64,000 nt of DNA from Lysobacter antibioticus HS124 (GTDB lineage Bacteria; Pseudomonadota; Gammaproteobacteria; Xanthomonadales; Xanthomonadaceae), in the NCBI RefSeq assembly GCF_000336385.2, contig NZ_HG424446.1, forward strand, positions 29,784-93,783, read 5' to 3'. The translations under genes and the position numbers were made by a program. Below the pieces are notes generated by a model. The model saw only the letters and a program-made list of their open reading frames with translations, searched no databases and was not told the DNA's origin. Position 1 is the stretch's first letter, and each line of letters begins with the position of its first letter. Positions 8,994 through 18,076 of the stretch are shown piece by piece.

Positions 8994-8999
8994 TATCAT
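8994..8999 (+). promoter_or_regulatory. -10-like hexamer TATCAT six bases before the start codon
   Basis: TATCAT ends six bases before the ATG at 9006, which places a transcription start at or next to the A of ATG. The same spacing is seen before hutI, lpxH and the marR-type gene. Confidence 0.45.
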
Positions 9000-9005
9000 G
9001 CGCCG

Positions 9006-10247
9006 ATGCGTTCGATCTTCTCCGCGGCCTGGGCCGCCCTGCTCCTGTCCGTTCTCGCTGCCTGCACCGCGCCGACGCGCGAGCCGCCGCCCGCCGACAC
9101 GCCCTTGCTGTTGATCTCGATCGACGGCTTCCGTGCCGGCTACTTCGAACTGGGCCAGACGCCGAACATCGAGCGGCTGGCCGCCGACGGCGTGCGCGCG
9201 CAATGGATGACGCCGTCCTATCCGTCGCTGACCTTCCCCAACCACTACACCCTGGTCACCGGCCTGCGCCCCGATCGCCACGGCGTGGTCCACAACAGCA
9301 TGAGCGACGACGCGCTCGGCCGCTTCCGCGTCGCCGATCGCGACGCAGTCGGCGACACGCGCTGGTGGAACGGCGGCGAGCCGATCTGGATCGGCGCGCA
9401 GAAGGCCGGCCTGCGCAGCGCCACCTTGTTCTGGCCGGGCAGCGAAGCGCCGATCCGCGGCCTGCGCCCGAACCGCTGGCGCCCGTTCGACGCTTCCGTC
9501 GACGAGAACGCGCGGGTCGACGAGGTGCTGGGCTGGCTCGGCGAACCGGCCTCGACCCGGCCGCACGTGGCCACCTTGTACTTCGACGCGCTCGATCACG
9601 AAGGCCACGACCATGGCCCGAATTCGCCCGAGGCGCGCGCCGCCCTGGTCCGCATCGACGCGGCGATCGGCCGCCTGCTCGATGGCCTGGCCGCGCGCGG
9701 CATGGCGGACCGGACCAACATCGTCCTGGTTTCCGACCACGGCATGGCCGAAGTGGCGCCCGGCCAGCGCATCGCGGTGGAGGACATGATCGCTGCGGAC
9801 CAGGCGGTGGTGACTTCGGTCGGCCAGTCGATCGGCATCGTCCCGCTGCGCGGCCGCGAAGCCGAAGTCGAGCGTCGCCTGCTCGGCGCGCACCCGAATT
9901 ACGACTGCTGGCGCAAGGGCGACCTGCCCGCGCGCTGGCACTACGGCCGCCACCCGCGGGTGCCGCCGATCGTGTGCCAGATGCGCGAAGGCTGGGATGC
10001 GATCGAAGCCAGCAAGCTGCGCGAATCCCCGAACCCCGGCACTCGCGGCTCGCACGGCTACGACCCGGCGCTGGCGTCGATGCGCGCGATCTTCGTCGCC
10101 CGCGGTCCGGCGTTCAAACGCGGCGCGACCCTCGCTCCGATCGACAACGTCGATGTCTATCCGCTGCTGGCGCGCCTGATCGGCATCGTGCCGGCACCGA
10201 ACGACGGCCACATCGCCCCGCTGCTGCCGGCCCTGCGCGAGCCCTGA
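9006..10247 (+). CDS. nucleotide pyrophosphatase/phosphodiesterase family lipoprotein
   Basis: The product has 413 residues. A lipoprotein signal (AALLLSVLAAC) precedes an alkaline-phosphatase-superfamily domain of the NPP type. LLLISIDGFRAGYF gives the first metal Asp, and PSLTFPNHYTLVTGL holds the catalytic Thr and the NPP hallmark. FDALDHEGHDHGPNS and VSDHGMAEV supply the other metal ligands. Such enzymes split phosphodiester and pyrophosphate bonds in nucleotides, dinucleotides or related esters using two zinc ions, here anchored in the envelope. The ATG at 9006 is chosen because it starts the lipoprotein signal and lies right after a -10-like hexamer. A REP doublet follows the stop. Confidence 0.92.
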   Translation: MRSIFSAAWAALLLSVLAACTAPTREPPPADTPLLLISIDGFRAGYFELGQTPNIERLAADGVRAQWMTPSYPSLTFPNHYTLVTGLRPDRHGVVHNSMSDDALGRFRVADRDAVGDTRWWNGGEPIWIGAQKAGLRSATLFWPGSEAPIRGLRPNRWRPFDASVDENARVDEVLGWLGEPASTRPHVATLYFDALDHEGHDHGPNSPEARAALVRIDAAIGRLLDGLAARGMADRTNIVLVSDHGMAEVAPGQRIAVEDMIAADQAVVTSVGQSIGIVPLRGREAEVERRLLGAHPNYDCWRKGDLPARWHYGRHPRVPPIVCQMREGWDAIEASKLRESPNPGTRGSHGYDPALASMRAIFVARGPAFKRGATLAPIDNVDVYPLLARLIGIVPAPNDGHIAPLLPALREP

Positions 10248-10608
10248 ATCGTTCTTGCGGGCTGCATCGCTTCCTGTAGGAGCGGCGTGAGCCGCGACCC
10301 ACCGCAGCGACCGAAGCAAGCGCAACCGCCGCAGCCCGATCCACCGGGCTGTTTCGTAATTGACGCACCCGCGACTTCGACCGATGGCGTGGTATTTCGC
10401 CGCTTCGGTTGTCGTGGCTGACGCCGCTCCTACACAAACCGGACAAGCCGGTTGCCGAACGCGTCGCCCGAGGGCAGGAGCGGCGCGAGCCGCGACCGCG
10501 CCGGCGCACGCGCCACGCAAGCTCCGCCCACAGGCCACCCGTCACGCCTCCACGTTCATGTCCGAATCCGGCCAGTCCGCAGCCTGTGCCGGTGCTAGGC
10601 TGCCTCGT
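10248..10608. other. intergenic stretch with a REP doublet
   Basis: This 361-base gap contains the REP doublet at 10275-10434. A lone degenerate copy (GCAGGAGCGGCGCGAGCCGC) lies near 10472-10491. TAGGCT at 10596-10601 may serve as a -10 for the alkA-type gene, seven bases before its ATG. I see no gene in it. Confidence 0.6.
10275..10434. repeat. REP doublet (REPIN-like), 160 bp
   Basis: TGTAGGAGCGGCGT at the left end is matched by its exact reverse complement ACGCCGCTCCTACA at the right end. The interior carries CCGAAGC on one side and GCTTCGG on the other, so the whole unit can fold into a long imperfect hairpin. It has the same architecture as the copies at 47197, 47383 and 49988. Confidence 0.85.
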
Positions 10609-12216
10609 ATGGACGCCACCCCCACTCCCGCGCCGGCCGCTTCCCTGCCGCATTGGCGCGTCTGCGAACAGGCTCGGTTGAGCCGCGATCCGCGCTTCGA
10701 CGGCCTGTTCTTCACCGCCGTCACCAGCACCCGCATCTATTGCCGGCCGGTGTGTCCGGCGCCCGCGGCCAAGCGCGAGAACGTGGTCTATTTCGGCCAC
10801 GCCGCGGCGGCCGAGGCCGCCGGCTTCCGCCCTTGCCTGCGTTGCCGGCCGGAATTGTCGCCCGGCGAAGGCGCGTGGCGGCGCGGCGATGCCGCCGTCG
10901 CACGCGCGCTGAAGCTGATCGATCAAGGGCTTCTGGCCGAACAGCCGTTGGCCGAATTGGCCGCGCGCGTCGGCGTGGGCGAGCGGCAATTACGCCGCCT
11001 GTTCGTCGACCGCCTCGGCGCGCCGCCGATCGGCGTGCACGGCACCCACCGGCTGCTGTTCGCCAAGCAATTGCTGACCGAGACGCGCCTGCCGATCACC
11101 GAAGTCGCGATGGCCGCCGGCTTCGGCAGCCTGCGCCGCTTCAATGCGACTTTCCAGGAGGCCTATCGGATGGCGCCGCGCGAGTTGCGCCGGCGGCCGA
11201 ACGAAAGCGTCGACGCCGGCGGCGGCGAAACCTTGAGTCTGCGCTTGGGTTATCGGCCGCCGTACGACTTCGCGGCGATGCTCGATTTCCTGCGCGGCCG
11301 TGCCCTGCCCGGAGTCGAACTGGTCGACGAGCACAGCTACAGCCGGGTGATCGGCCCGATCGAAGCGCCGGGCTGGCTGCGGGTCAGCGCATGGCCGTCG
11401 CGCAGGGGCGAGGCCGAACACGCACTGCGCCTGGAACTGCATGGGCCGGCACCGGCGCGGCTGCTGGACATCACCAATCGCTTGCGGCGGATGTTCGATC
11501 TGGACGCCGACCCGAACGCGATCGGCGCCGCCTTGTCGGTCGACCCGCGCCTGAAGGCCTTGGTCGACCGCCGGCCGGGCCTGCGCCTGCCCAGCGGTTG
11601 GGACGGCTTCGAGATCGCGGTGCGCGCGATCCTGGGCCAGCAGGTCAGCGTCGCCGCCGCGCGCACCCTGGCCTCGCGTCTGGCGCAGCGCTACGGCCAG
11701 CCGCTGCCGAAGCCGTTTGCGCCGGGACTGGAGCATCTGTTCCCGACTGCGGACGCCTTGGCCGACGCCGACCTGGTTTCGATCGGCCTGACCCGCGCCC
11801 GCGCCGACACCGTGCGCACGGTCGCCCGCGCCCTGCTCGATGGCCGGGTCGACTTCCGCGCCGAACGCACGCTCGACGATTTCGTCGCACGCTGGGTCGC
11901 CCTGCCGGGCATCGGCCCGTGGACCGCGCACTACATCGCCCTGCGCGCGCTCGGCCATCCCGACGCTTTTCCCGCCGACGACCTGGTGCTGCAGAAGGCG
12001 GTGCCGGAAGACGGCGTGCGCCTCAGCGCCAAAGCGCTCAACGCCCGCGCCGAAGCCTGGCGGCCGTGGCGCGCCTACGCCGTGATCCAGGTCTGGCGCG
12101 ACAGCATGCCGGTACCGGCGGCCAAGCCCGCCGCGGCGGCGACCCCGGCCCCCAAGCGCCGCCGGGTCGCCGGCGGCCGCGCCGAAACCGCGCGCAACGA
12201 AGGCGCGGCGGCATGA
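10609..12216 (+). CDS. alkA: DNA-3-methyladenine glycosylase II fused to an Ada-type N-terminal regulator
   Basis: The product has 535 residues. The order is an Ada zinc/methyl-acceptor domain (RIYCRPVCPAPAAKRENV, then GFRPCLRCRPEL, four Cys), an AraC-type helix-turn-helix pair (ELAARVGVGERQLRRLF, VAMAAGFGSLRRFNATF), an AlkA N-terminal domain, and an HhH-GPD glycosylase core. The core has LPGIGPWTAHYIALRALG and a following catalytic-type DD in PADDLVL. The protein should sense methyl phosphotriesters, activate the adaptive response, and excise alkylated purines. A basic Ala-rich tail ends it. Its stop overlaps the ogt start in ATGA. The start at 10609 follows TAGGCT by seven bases. Confidence 0.93.
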   Translation: MDATPTPAPAASLPHWRVCEQARLSRDPRFDGLFFTAVTSTRIYCRPVCPAPAAKRENVVYFGHAAAAEAAGFRPCLRCRPELSPGEGAWRRGDAAVARALKLIDQGLLAEQPLAELAARVGVGERQLRRLFVDRLGAPPIGVHGTHRLLFAKQLLTETRLPITEVAMAAGFGSLRRFNATFQEAYRMAPRELRRRPNESVDAGGGETLSLRLGYRPPYDFAAMLDFLRGRALPGVELVDEHSYSRVIGPIEAPGWLRVSAWPSRRGEAEHALRLELHGPAPARLLDITNRLRRMFDLDADPNAIGAALSVDPRLKALVDRRPGLRLPSGWDGFEIAVRAILGQQVSVAAARTLASRLAQRYGQPLPKPFAPGLEHLFPTADALADADLVSIGLTRARADTVRTVARALLDGRVDFRAERTLDDFVARWVALPGIGPWTAHYIALRALGHPDAFPADDLVLQKAVPEDGVRLSAKALNARAEAWRPWRAYAVIQVWRDSMPVPAAKPAAAATPAPKRRRVAGGRAETARNEGAAA

Positions 12217-12734
12217 TCACCTATCAAAGCATCGACAGCCCGGTCGGCGAACTGCTGCTCGCCAGCGCCGCCGACGGCCTGCGCCTGATCGAATTCGAAC
12301 GTCCCTGGCATCCGTACAAGCGCGGCGACGACTGGCGCGAGGGCGACGACGAAGTCCTGCAGCGCACGCGCAGCCAGCTTGGCGACTACTTCGCCGGCCG
12401 CCTGCGCGAATTCGACCTGCCGCTGGCGCCGCACGGCACGCCGTTCCAATTGCAGTGTTGGCGCACGCTCGCGCAGATTCGCTGGGGCGAGACCTGGAGC
12501 TATGCGCAGATGGCCCAGCGCATCGGCCGTCCGACCGCGACCCGCGCGGTCGGCGCCGCCAACGGCCGCAATCCGCTGCCGATCGTGCTGCCCTGCCATC
12601 GCGTGATCGGCTCCGACGGCAGCCTTACCGGCTTCGGCGGCGGCCTGCCGACCAAGCAGTTCCTGCTGACCCTGGAAGGCGCGTTGCCGGCGCAGGAAGC
12701 GGTGCCGATCGGGGATTTGTTCGCGCCACATTGA
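12213..12734 (+). CDS. ogt: methylated-DNA-protein-cysteine methyltransferase
   Basis: The product has 173 residues. It repairs O6-methylguanine by moving the methyl group to its own cysteine. The active site LPIVLPCHRVIGSDGSLTGF is intact, and the helix-turn-helix (WSYAQMAQRIGRPTATRAVG) and N-terminal domain are typical. The ATG sits inside the stop of the Ada-AlkA gene (ATGA), so the two are surely cotranslated. In E. coli the Ada regulator and one methyltransferase share a polypeptide. Here the sensing half is joined to AlkA and the methyltransferase is a separate partner. Confidence 0.95.
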   Translation: MITYQSIDSPVGELLLASAADGLRLIEFERPWHPYKRGDDWREGDDEVLQRTRSQLGDYFAGRLREFDLPLAPHGTPFQLQCWRTLAQIRWGETWSYAQMAQRIGRPTATRAVGAANGRNPLPIVLPCHRVIGSDGSLTGFGGGLPTKQFLLTLEGALPAQEAVPIGDLFAPH

Positions 12735-12911
12735 GGGGCGCGTACGCGCAAGCCAAGTCCCCCTCGAAGGCGGAGCGACGGCACGCTCCCTGCCCCTGTT
12801 TTTCCAAGGGTGCAACGCTTTGGGTGGGGCCCGCAGGCGCCAACGCCGGCTTCGCGCCGATGCGCTGCCGTCGGTGTTTGTTCTGAAGCCGTTGCTATTG
12901 CTGTCGCCGTC

Positions 12912-14216
12912 TCAACCCGCCATCAACCGCCGCATCGCATCCGCATACCCCGCGGCGATCTCATCGCGCTTGTGGTGCCGTCCGCCGGACACGACGACCT
13001 CGCCGCCGACCTCGACCGTGTCGATGGCATTGCGGTTGCCGCTGAACAGCCAACGATCGATGCAGTCCTCGTCGCTGGCGCCGGCCAGGATCGGCGCATT
13101 CGCGTCCAATGTCAGACGGTCGCCGGCCAAGGCTTCGGCGCTGAAACCGGTCGAAGCCGGAGCGCTGGCGACCACGCCGCGCAGCAGGGCTTCGCCGACG
13201 CTGGCCGCATGCGCCTCGTCGCCGCGGCCGACGGCGATATTGCGCCGGCGGGTGATCAGGCGCTGGCCGTACTCCAGCCAACGCAGCTCTTCGACCGGAG
13301 ACACCGAGATATGCGAATCCGAGCCCACGCCCCAGGCACCGCCGGCATCGAGGTAGTCGCGCAGCGGGAACAGGCCGTCGCCGAGGTTGGCCTCGGTGGT
13401 GGTGCAGATCGCCACGGTCGCGCCGCTGGCGGCGATGCCGCGCACTTCATCCTCGTCGAGGTGAGTGGCATGGACCAGGGTCCAACGTTCATCGACCTCG
13501 GTGTTGCCGAGCAGCCAGCGCACCGGGCGCGCGCCGCGCGCAGCCACGCAGTCGTCGACTTCGGCGGTCTGCTCGGCGATGTGGATATGCACGCGGCTGT
13601 CGGCGGGGATCGCCGCCAGCACCTCGCGCATCGGCCCCGCCGGCACCGCGCGCAGGCTGTGCAGGCAGCAGCCGACGCGCAGCATCGCATCGCTGTCGGC
13701 GCGCAGGGTGTCGAGCAGGCGCAGGTAGGCGTCGACTTCATGGCCGAAACGGCGCTGGCGCTCGCCGAGCGGGCGCTCGTCGAAACCGCCGGTCATGTAC
13801 AGCACCGGCAGCAAGGTCATGCGGATGCCGGTTTCGCGCGCCGCGGCGATCAGCGCCCGCGACATCGCCGCCGGATCGGCATAAGAGCGGCCGTCGGGCG
13901 CATGGTGCAGATAATGGAACTCGCACACGCTGGTGTAACCCGCTTCGAGCATTTCCGCGTACAGCTGGCTGGCGACCGCGTGCAGTGTTTCGGGGGTGAA
14001 ACGGGCGGCGAAGCGGTACATCGTCTCGCGCCAGGTCCAGAAGCTGTCGGCCGGGTCGGTCTGGCGCTCGGCCATGCCGGCCATGGCGCGCTGGAACGCG
14101 TGCGAATGCAGGTTGGCGATGCCGGGCACGCGGCGGCGCGCGTGCGTACTGGCCGGTACGGCGACGCGCTGCCAGCCGTCGGGGGTCCAGGTGGCGCAGG
14201 AGTCGGAGGTCGTCAT
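12912..14216 (-). CDS. hutF: formimidoylglutamate deiminase
   Basis: The product has 434 residues and belongs to the amidohydrolase superfamily. In the five-step histidine pathway it hydrolyses N-formimidoyl-glutamate to N-formyl-glutamate and ammonia. Metal ligands are visible in GIANLHSHAFQRAMAG, SRVHIHIAEQTAEV, LVHATHL and GVGSDSHISVSPVEEL. Its presence implies a HutG-type formylglutamate deformylase elsewhere, since none lies in the window. The ATG at 14216 (MTTSDSCATW) is used rather than an upstream one at 14267, which would add Arg-rich sequence running into the divergent promoter region. It is divergent from hutI, with 79 bases between. Confidence 0.95.
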   Translation of the reverse strand: MTTSDSCATWTPDGWQRVAVPASTHARRRVPGIANLHSHAFQRAMAGMAERQTDPADSFWTWRETMYRFAARFTPETLHAVASQLYAEMLEAGYTSVCEFHYLHHAPDGRSYADPAAMSRALIAAARETGIRMTLLPVLYMTGGFDERPLGERQRRFGHEVDAYLRLLDTLRADSDAMLRVGCCLHSLRAVPAGPMREVLAAIPADSRVHIHIAEQTAEVDDCVAARGARPVRWLLGNTEVDERWTLVHATHLDEDEVRGIAASGATVAICTTTEANLGDGLFPLRDYLDAGGAWGVGSDSHISVSPVEELRWLEYGQRLITRRRNIAVGRGDEAHAASVGEALLRGVVASAPASTGFSAEALAGDRLTLDANAPILAGASDEDCIDRWLFSGNRNAIDTVEVGGEVVVSGGRHHKRDEIAAGYADAMRRLMAG

Positions 14217-14283
14217 CCGGCCATTCTCGCCTGCGCGCGCCCGCGACGCGACCGCCGGCCGGGTCACGACCGGCGCCAGCGGC

Positions 14284-14289
14284 TAAAAT
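14284..14289 (+). promoter_or_regulatory. -10-like hexamer TAAAAT six bases before hutI
   Basis: TAAAAT ends exactly six bases before the hutI ATG at 14296. No room remains for a ribosome-binding site, so the transcript is probably leaderless. Confidence 0.5.
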
Positions 14290-14295
14290 CCCGCC

Positions 14296-15549
14296 ATGAC
14301 CGCCATGTCCTCCCGCTCCGACGGCCCCCTGTACGACGGCCTCGTACTCGGCGCCACCCTGGCCACCCTCGACGGCGACCGCGGCTACGGCGAGATCGCC
14401 GACGCCGCGCTGGCCTGGCGCGACGGCCGCCTGGCCTATGTCGGCGCGCGCTCCGACCTGCCCGGCGCACCGCAGGACCTGGCCGCCAAGGTCGTCCAGG
14501 CCGGCGGCTGGATCACCCCGGGCCTGGTCGACTGCCACACCCATCTGGTCTTCGCCGGCGACCGTGCGCGCGAGTTCGAGTTGCGCCTGCAGGGCGCCAG
14601 CTACGAAGACATCGCCCGCGCCGGCGGCGGCATCGTCTCCAGCGTGCGCGCCACCCGCGAAGCCAGCGGCGCCGAGCTGTTGCGTCAGTCGCTGCCGCGC
14701 GCACGCGCCCTGCTCGGCGACGGCGCCACCACCCTGGAAATCAAGTCCGGCTACGGCCTGGACTTGGAGAACGAGCGCAAGATGCTGCGTACCGCGCGGG
14801 CCATCGGCCGCGAGCTCGGCATCCACGTGCGCACCACCTATCTGGCCGCGCACGCGCTGCCGCCGGAGTACGCCGGCCGCAGCGACGACTACATCGACGC
14901 GGTCTGCGCCTGGATGCCGCGCCTGCACGAAGAAGGCCTGATCGATGCGGTGGACGCGTTCTGCGAAGGCATCGGCTTCTCGCCGGCGCAGACCCGGCGC
15001 GTGTTCGAGACCGCGCGCGCGCTCGGCCTGCCGGTCAAGCTGCATGCCGACCAGCTCAGCGATCTCGGCGGCGGCGCCCTCGCCGCAGCGTTCGACGGGC
15101 TCTCCGCCGACCATGTCGAACACACCTCGCTGGACAGCGTGCGGGCGATGGCCGAACACGGCACCGTCGCGGTATTGCTGCCGGGCGCGTTCCATGTATT
15201 GCGCGAAACCAAGCTACCGCCGCTGGACGCGTTCCGCGAGCACGGCGTGGCGATGGCGGTAGCCACCGACTGCAATCCCGGCACCTCGCCGCTGCTGTCG
15301 TTGCGCCAGGCCATGCAACTGGCCTGCAGCCACTTCCGCCTGACCCCGGAGGAAGCCCTGCGCGGCGCCACCGTGCACGCCGCGCGCGCATTGGGTTGCG
15401 CCGATCGCGGCGTGCTGCGGGTCGGCGCGCAGGCCGATTTCGTGCAATGGGACATCGGCCACCCGGCCGAGCTGTGCTACTGGCTCGGCGGCCGGCTGGC
15501 GCGGCGTGTCTACGCCGCGGGCGTGCTGGTCGAAGGCAGCGCGGCCTGA
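14296..15549 (+). CDS. hutI: imidazolonepropionase
   Basis: The product has 417 residues. It opens the imidazolone ring to give N-formimidoyl-glutamate, the step between HutU and HutF. The amidohydrolase signatures are all present: [46 protein letters not shown] and [18 protein letters not shown]. The length is close to the usual 400-odd residues. A second in-frame ATG (14305) is possible, but the first is favoured by its spacing from TAAAAT. The gene is followed by 205 bases and then the dipeptidase gene on the same strand. Confidence 0.97.
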   Translation: MTAMSSRSDGPLYDGLVLGATLATLDGDRGYGEIADAALAWRDGRLAYVGARSDLPGAPQDLAAKVVQAGGWITPGLVDCHTHLVFAGDRAREFELRLQGASYEDIARAGGGIVSSVRATREASGAELLRQSLPRARALLGDGATTLEIKSGYGLDLENERKMLRTARAIGRELGIHVRTTYLAAHALPPEYAGRSDDYIDAVCAWMPRLHEEGLIDAVDAFCEGIGFSPAQTRRVFETARALGLPVKLHADQLSDLGGGALAAAFDGLSADHVEHTSLDSVRAMAEHGTVAVLLPGAFHVLRETKLPPLDAFREHGVAMAVATDCNPGTSPLLSLRQAMQLACSHFRLTPEEALRGATVHAARALGCADRGVLRVGAQADFVQWDIGHPAELCYWLGGRLARRVYAAGVLVEGSAA

Positions 15550-15754
15550 GCGCCGCCCCAGCCGGGGCGGGAACGATGCAAACCGCGACCGCAAACCGGC
15601 ACCGGCCGCGCCGGCATCCGACCGCCGCCGGCGCCGTTTCCCCGGCGCCGGTACAAAGCGCCTTTGCGTGCGCTGCGCCGCCGCAAACTGCGCGCATCGC
15701 TTGTTGTACCCTCAGCCCTCCTGCGCGCCGCCGCGCGCTCAAACCGGAGGTCGT

Positions 15755-16960
15755 GTGCGGATCGCAGCTCTCGCCTTAGCCCTTGCCCTGTCGTGGTCGG
15801 CCGCATCGGCCGACGAACCCTTGAGCGCCGGCCAACGCTTCGCCCAGGATGCGACCATCGTCGATACCCATATCGACGCGCCCAGCCTGTTGCTGCGCAA
15901 CTGGGCCGATCTCGGCGTGGACACGCCCAAGGTCGAATTCGACTACCCGCGCGCGCGCCAGGGCGGCCTGGACGTGGCCTTCATGTCGATCTACACCTCG
16001 CCCGGCGAAGACCGCGCCGGCAGCGCCACCCAGACCGCGCACACCCAGATCGACGCGGTCGAGGCGATGATCGGCCGCCATCCGGAGCGGTTCGCCCTGC
16101 TGCGTTCGCCGGCCGACTTCGAGCGCCTGCACGCGCGCGGCCAGCGTGTGCTGCTCGCGCTGGGCATGGAGAACGGCGCGCCGATCGGCGACGACCTGGC
16201 GCGGCTGGCCCAGTTCCATGCCCGCGGCGTGCGCTACATCACCCTCGCCCACAGCGAGGACAACCGTATCAGCGATTCCTCCTACAGCCGCAAGCGTACC
16301 TGGCAGGGGCTGAGCCCGTTCGGCGAGAAAGTCGTCGACGAAATGAACCGGCTCGGCATCATGGTCGACGTCTCGCACCTGTCCGACGACGCGGTACGCG
16401 ATGTGCTTGCGCGAAGCAAGGCGCCGGTGATCGCCAGCCATTCCGGGCTGCGCCATTTCACGCCCGGTTTCGAGCGCAACCTCAGCGACGAGCTCGCCAA
16501 GGCGATCGCGGCCAAGGGCGGCGTGGTCCAGATCGTGTTCGGCAACGCCTTCGTCGACCCGGCCTCGGCCGCCGACACCCAGGCCTACTTCGTCGACAAC
16601 GCCAAGTTCGAGCGCGAACAGGCCGCTGCGCGCGAACGCGGCGAAGCGGTGCGCAGCCAGGCCGATTTCGACGCCGCTTGGGAGAAAGCGCACCCGCCGC
16701 GCAAAGTACCGATCGATGCGGTGCTGAATCAGATCGACTACGCGGTGAAACTGCTCGGCGCCGACCACGTCGGCATCGGCTCGGATTTCGACGGCGTATC
16801 CGGCGCGCTGCCGGACGGCCTCACGTCGGTCGCCGATTACCCGAACCTGATCGAAGGCCTGAAGCGGCGCGGCCATTCCGACGACACCGTGCGCAAGATC
16901 CTCGGCGACAACCTGCTGCGGGTATGGCGCGCGGTCGAGGCTCAGGCGGTGCGTCGATGA
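15755..16960 (+). CDS. membrane dipeptidase (peptidase family M19), exported
   Basis: The product has 401 residues. GTG at 15755 is chosen as the start because GGAGG lies at 15746-15750 and the protein then begins with a signal peptide (VRIAALALALALSWSAASA). M19 zinc-site motifs follow: ATIVDTHIDAP, the ITLAHSEDN region, VIASHSGLRHFTPG and HVGIGSDFDGVSG. These periplasmic binuclear-zinc enzymes hydrolyse dipeptides, some with D-residues. Its substrates would fit the products of the S46 dipeptidyl-peptidases in this window. The stop overlaps the next ATG (ATGA), implying cotranslation with the DUF6348-like gene. Confidence 0.93.
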   Translation: MRIAALALALALSWSAASADEPLSAGQRFAQDATIVDTHIDAPSLLLRNWADLGVDTPKVEFDYPRARQGGLDVAFMSIYTSPGEDRAGSATQTAHTQIDAVEAMIGRHPERFALLRSPADFERLHARGQRVLLALGMENGAPIGDDLARLAQFHARGVRYITLAHSEDNRISDSSYSRKRTWQGLSPFGEKVVDEMNRLGIMVDVSHLSDDAVRDVLARSKAPVIASHSGLRHFTPGFERNLSDELAKAIAAKGGVVQIVFGNAFVDPASAADTQAYFVDNAKFEREQAAARERGEAVRSQADFDAAWEKAHPPRKVPIDAVLNQIDYAVKLLGADHVGIGSDFDGVSGALPDGLTSVADYPNLIEGLKRRGHSDDTVRKILGDNLLRVWRAVEAQAVRR

Positions 16961-17811
16961 GCGCTTCCGCGACCGGTCCGGCGTTCGAGCTGCTCCAGGC
17001 CAACCCCGGCGGTTCGCCCGACGGTCACCTGCGCTTGCTGGACGAACACGGCGAGGAATTCCTGGAGCCGTTCGACCTGGTCCAGACCCTGGCCGAAGTA
17101 CTGGCCGAGTCCGGCCATCGCGCGCACGCCTACGACAACGGCTGGATCGAGATCGGCGACGACGGTCTGTTCGCGTTTCCCCAACTGGTCGAATTCACCG
17201 AGCTCGACAACGGCGTCATCCGTACCGCCAGCACCATCCAGTGCCACCACCCGCGCTGCTTCCCGCTCGGCCTGTTCGAGTACCAGCACGCCACCGGCGA
17301 AGGTTTCGACGATGCCGTACGGCGCGGGTTCGGCCAATGGGCACGCACCGACCTGATCGCCCTGCTCGACGCGACGCGGGTCGAACCCGAAGCCTGCATG
17401 AGCATGCGCATGGACTTCGACGGCGAAGACGGGTCGAAAGCACGGTCGCGGCGCGTCGTGTTCGGACCGGTGGCGCACTTCGGCCAAGCCCCGGCCGAAC
17501 AGGCCGCAAACCCGGACCCGGACGAGGACGCGGAAGCCTGCGAACACGGCTTCTGCCCCTGCTGTCTGTTCACCCAATCGCTGGACGCGTTCCGTCCGCT
17601 GCTGCAGGCCGAGGGCGTGTTCGCGCTGCGTCTGTTCGCCTCGCGCGATCACCACGACGGCGAATGCCAGGCCGATTGCCGGGTCAACGGCGAAGATTGG
17701 GCGCCGGGGCTGGCCAGCCTGCAAGCCTATGCCGCGACCTGGCCGAGCACGGCCGGACAGGGGCTGGAATTCCGCAAGCAGTACGTGATCGTGCAGGACG
17801 CGCCGGACTGA
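16957..17811 (+). CDS. DUF6348-like protein of unknown function
   Basis: The product has 284 residues and no signal peptide. Recognisable stretches are TIQCHHPRCFPLGLFEYQH, followed by FGQWARTDLIALLDA, which I associate with the DUF6348 family. The C-terminal half has a cysteine-rich patch, EACEHGFCPCCLFTQS and then DGECQADCRVNGEDW, that could bind a metal. It is translationally coupled to the dipeptidase (ATGA overlap). No function is known to me. The family name is from memory and needs a profile search. Confidence 0.7.
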   Translation: MSASATGPAFELLQANPGGSPDGHLRLLDEHGEEFLEPFDLVQTLAEVLAESGHRAHAYDNGWIEIGDDGLFAFPQLVEFTELDNGVIRTASTIQCHHPRCFPLGLFEYQHATGEGFDDAVRRGFGQWARTDLIALLDATRVEPEACMSMRMDFDGEDGSKARSRRVVFGPVAHFGQAPAEQAANPDPDEDAEACEHGFCPCCLFTQSLDAFRPLLQAEGVFALRLFASRDHHDGECQADCRVNGEDWAPGLASLQAYAATWPSTAGQGLEFRKQYVIVQDAPD

Positions 17812-17910
17812 GCCCGCGGCGGCGCCAACCGAAGCGAGTTGCGGCGCCGGCCCGCCGTCGCCGCAACTCGCGCGCCGCATAGCGAAGGCAAGCCCAACCG
17901 GCACCCAGGG

Positions 17911-18012
17911 GAATCCTCCCGAATCCCTAATCGCGAATCCCTAATCCCTAATCCCTAATCCCTAATCCCTAATCCCGAATCCCTAATCCCGAATCCCGAA
18001 TCGCGAATCCCC
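17911..18012. repeat. tandem heptamer array AATCCC(T/G)
   Basis: About a dozen near-perfect copies of a 7-base unit, AATCCCT alternating with AATCCCG and a few AATCGCG, lie between two convergent genes, just before a terminator. Shorter pieces of the same motif occur near 49.94, 55.9 and 57.68 kb. Confidence 0.9.
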
Positions 18013-18021
18013 GTCCCGCAA

Positions 18022-18057
18022 AAAAGCAAAGCCCGGCGCAGGCCGGGCTTTGCTTTT
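18022..18057 (-). terminator. strong bidirectional terminator
   Basis: A 16-bp stem, AAAAGCAAAGCCCGGC (18022-18037) with 18042-18057 around a GCAG loop, is flanked by A and T runs on both sides. It lies 19 bases beyond the stop of the Ax21-like gene on the minus strand and can also stop transcription from the left. Confidence 0.9.
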
Positions 18058-18076
18058 GTCATCGTGCAGGCGCTGA

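Noticed and set aside
12810..15779. Long plus-strand open frame opposite hutF and out of frame with hutI
   Set aside because: Its composition is a shadow of the two real amidohydrolases, which have full catalytic motifs.
17936..17972. Telomere-like CCCTAAT repeats
   Set aside because: The unit resembles plant telomere CCCTAAA, but this is an inner chromosomal position between two genes and the motif recurs near other gene ends, so it is a dispersed short repeat.
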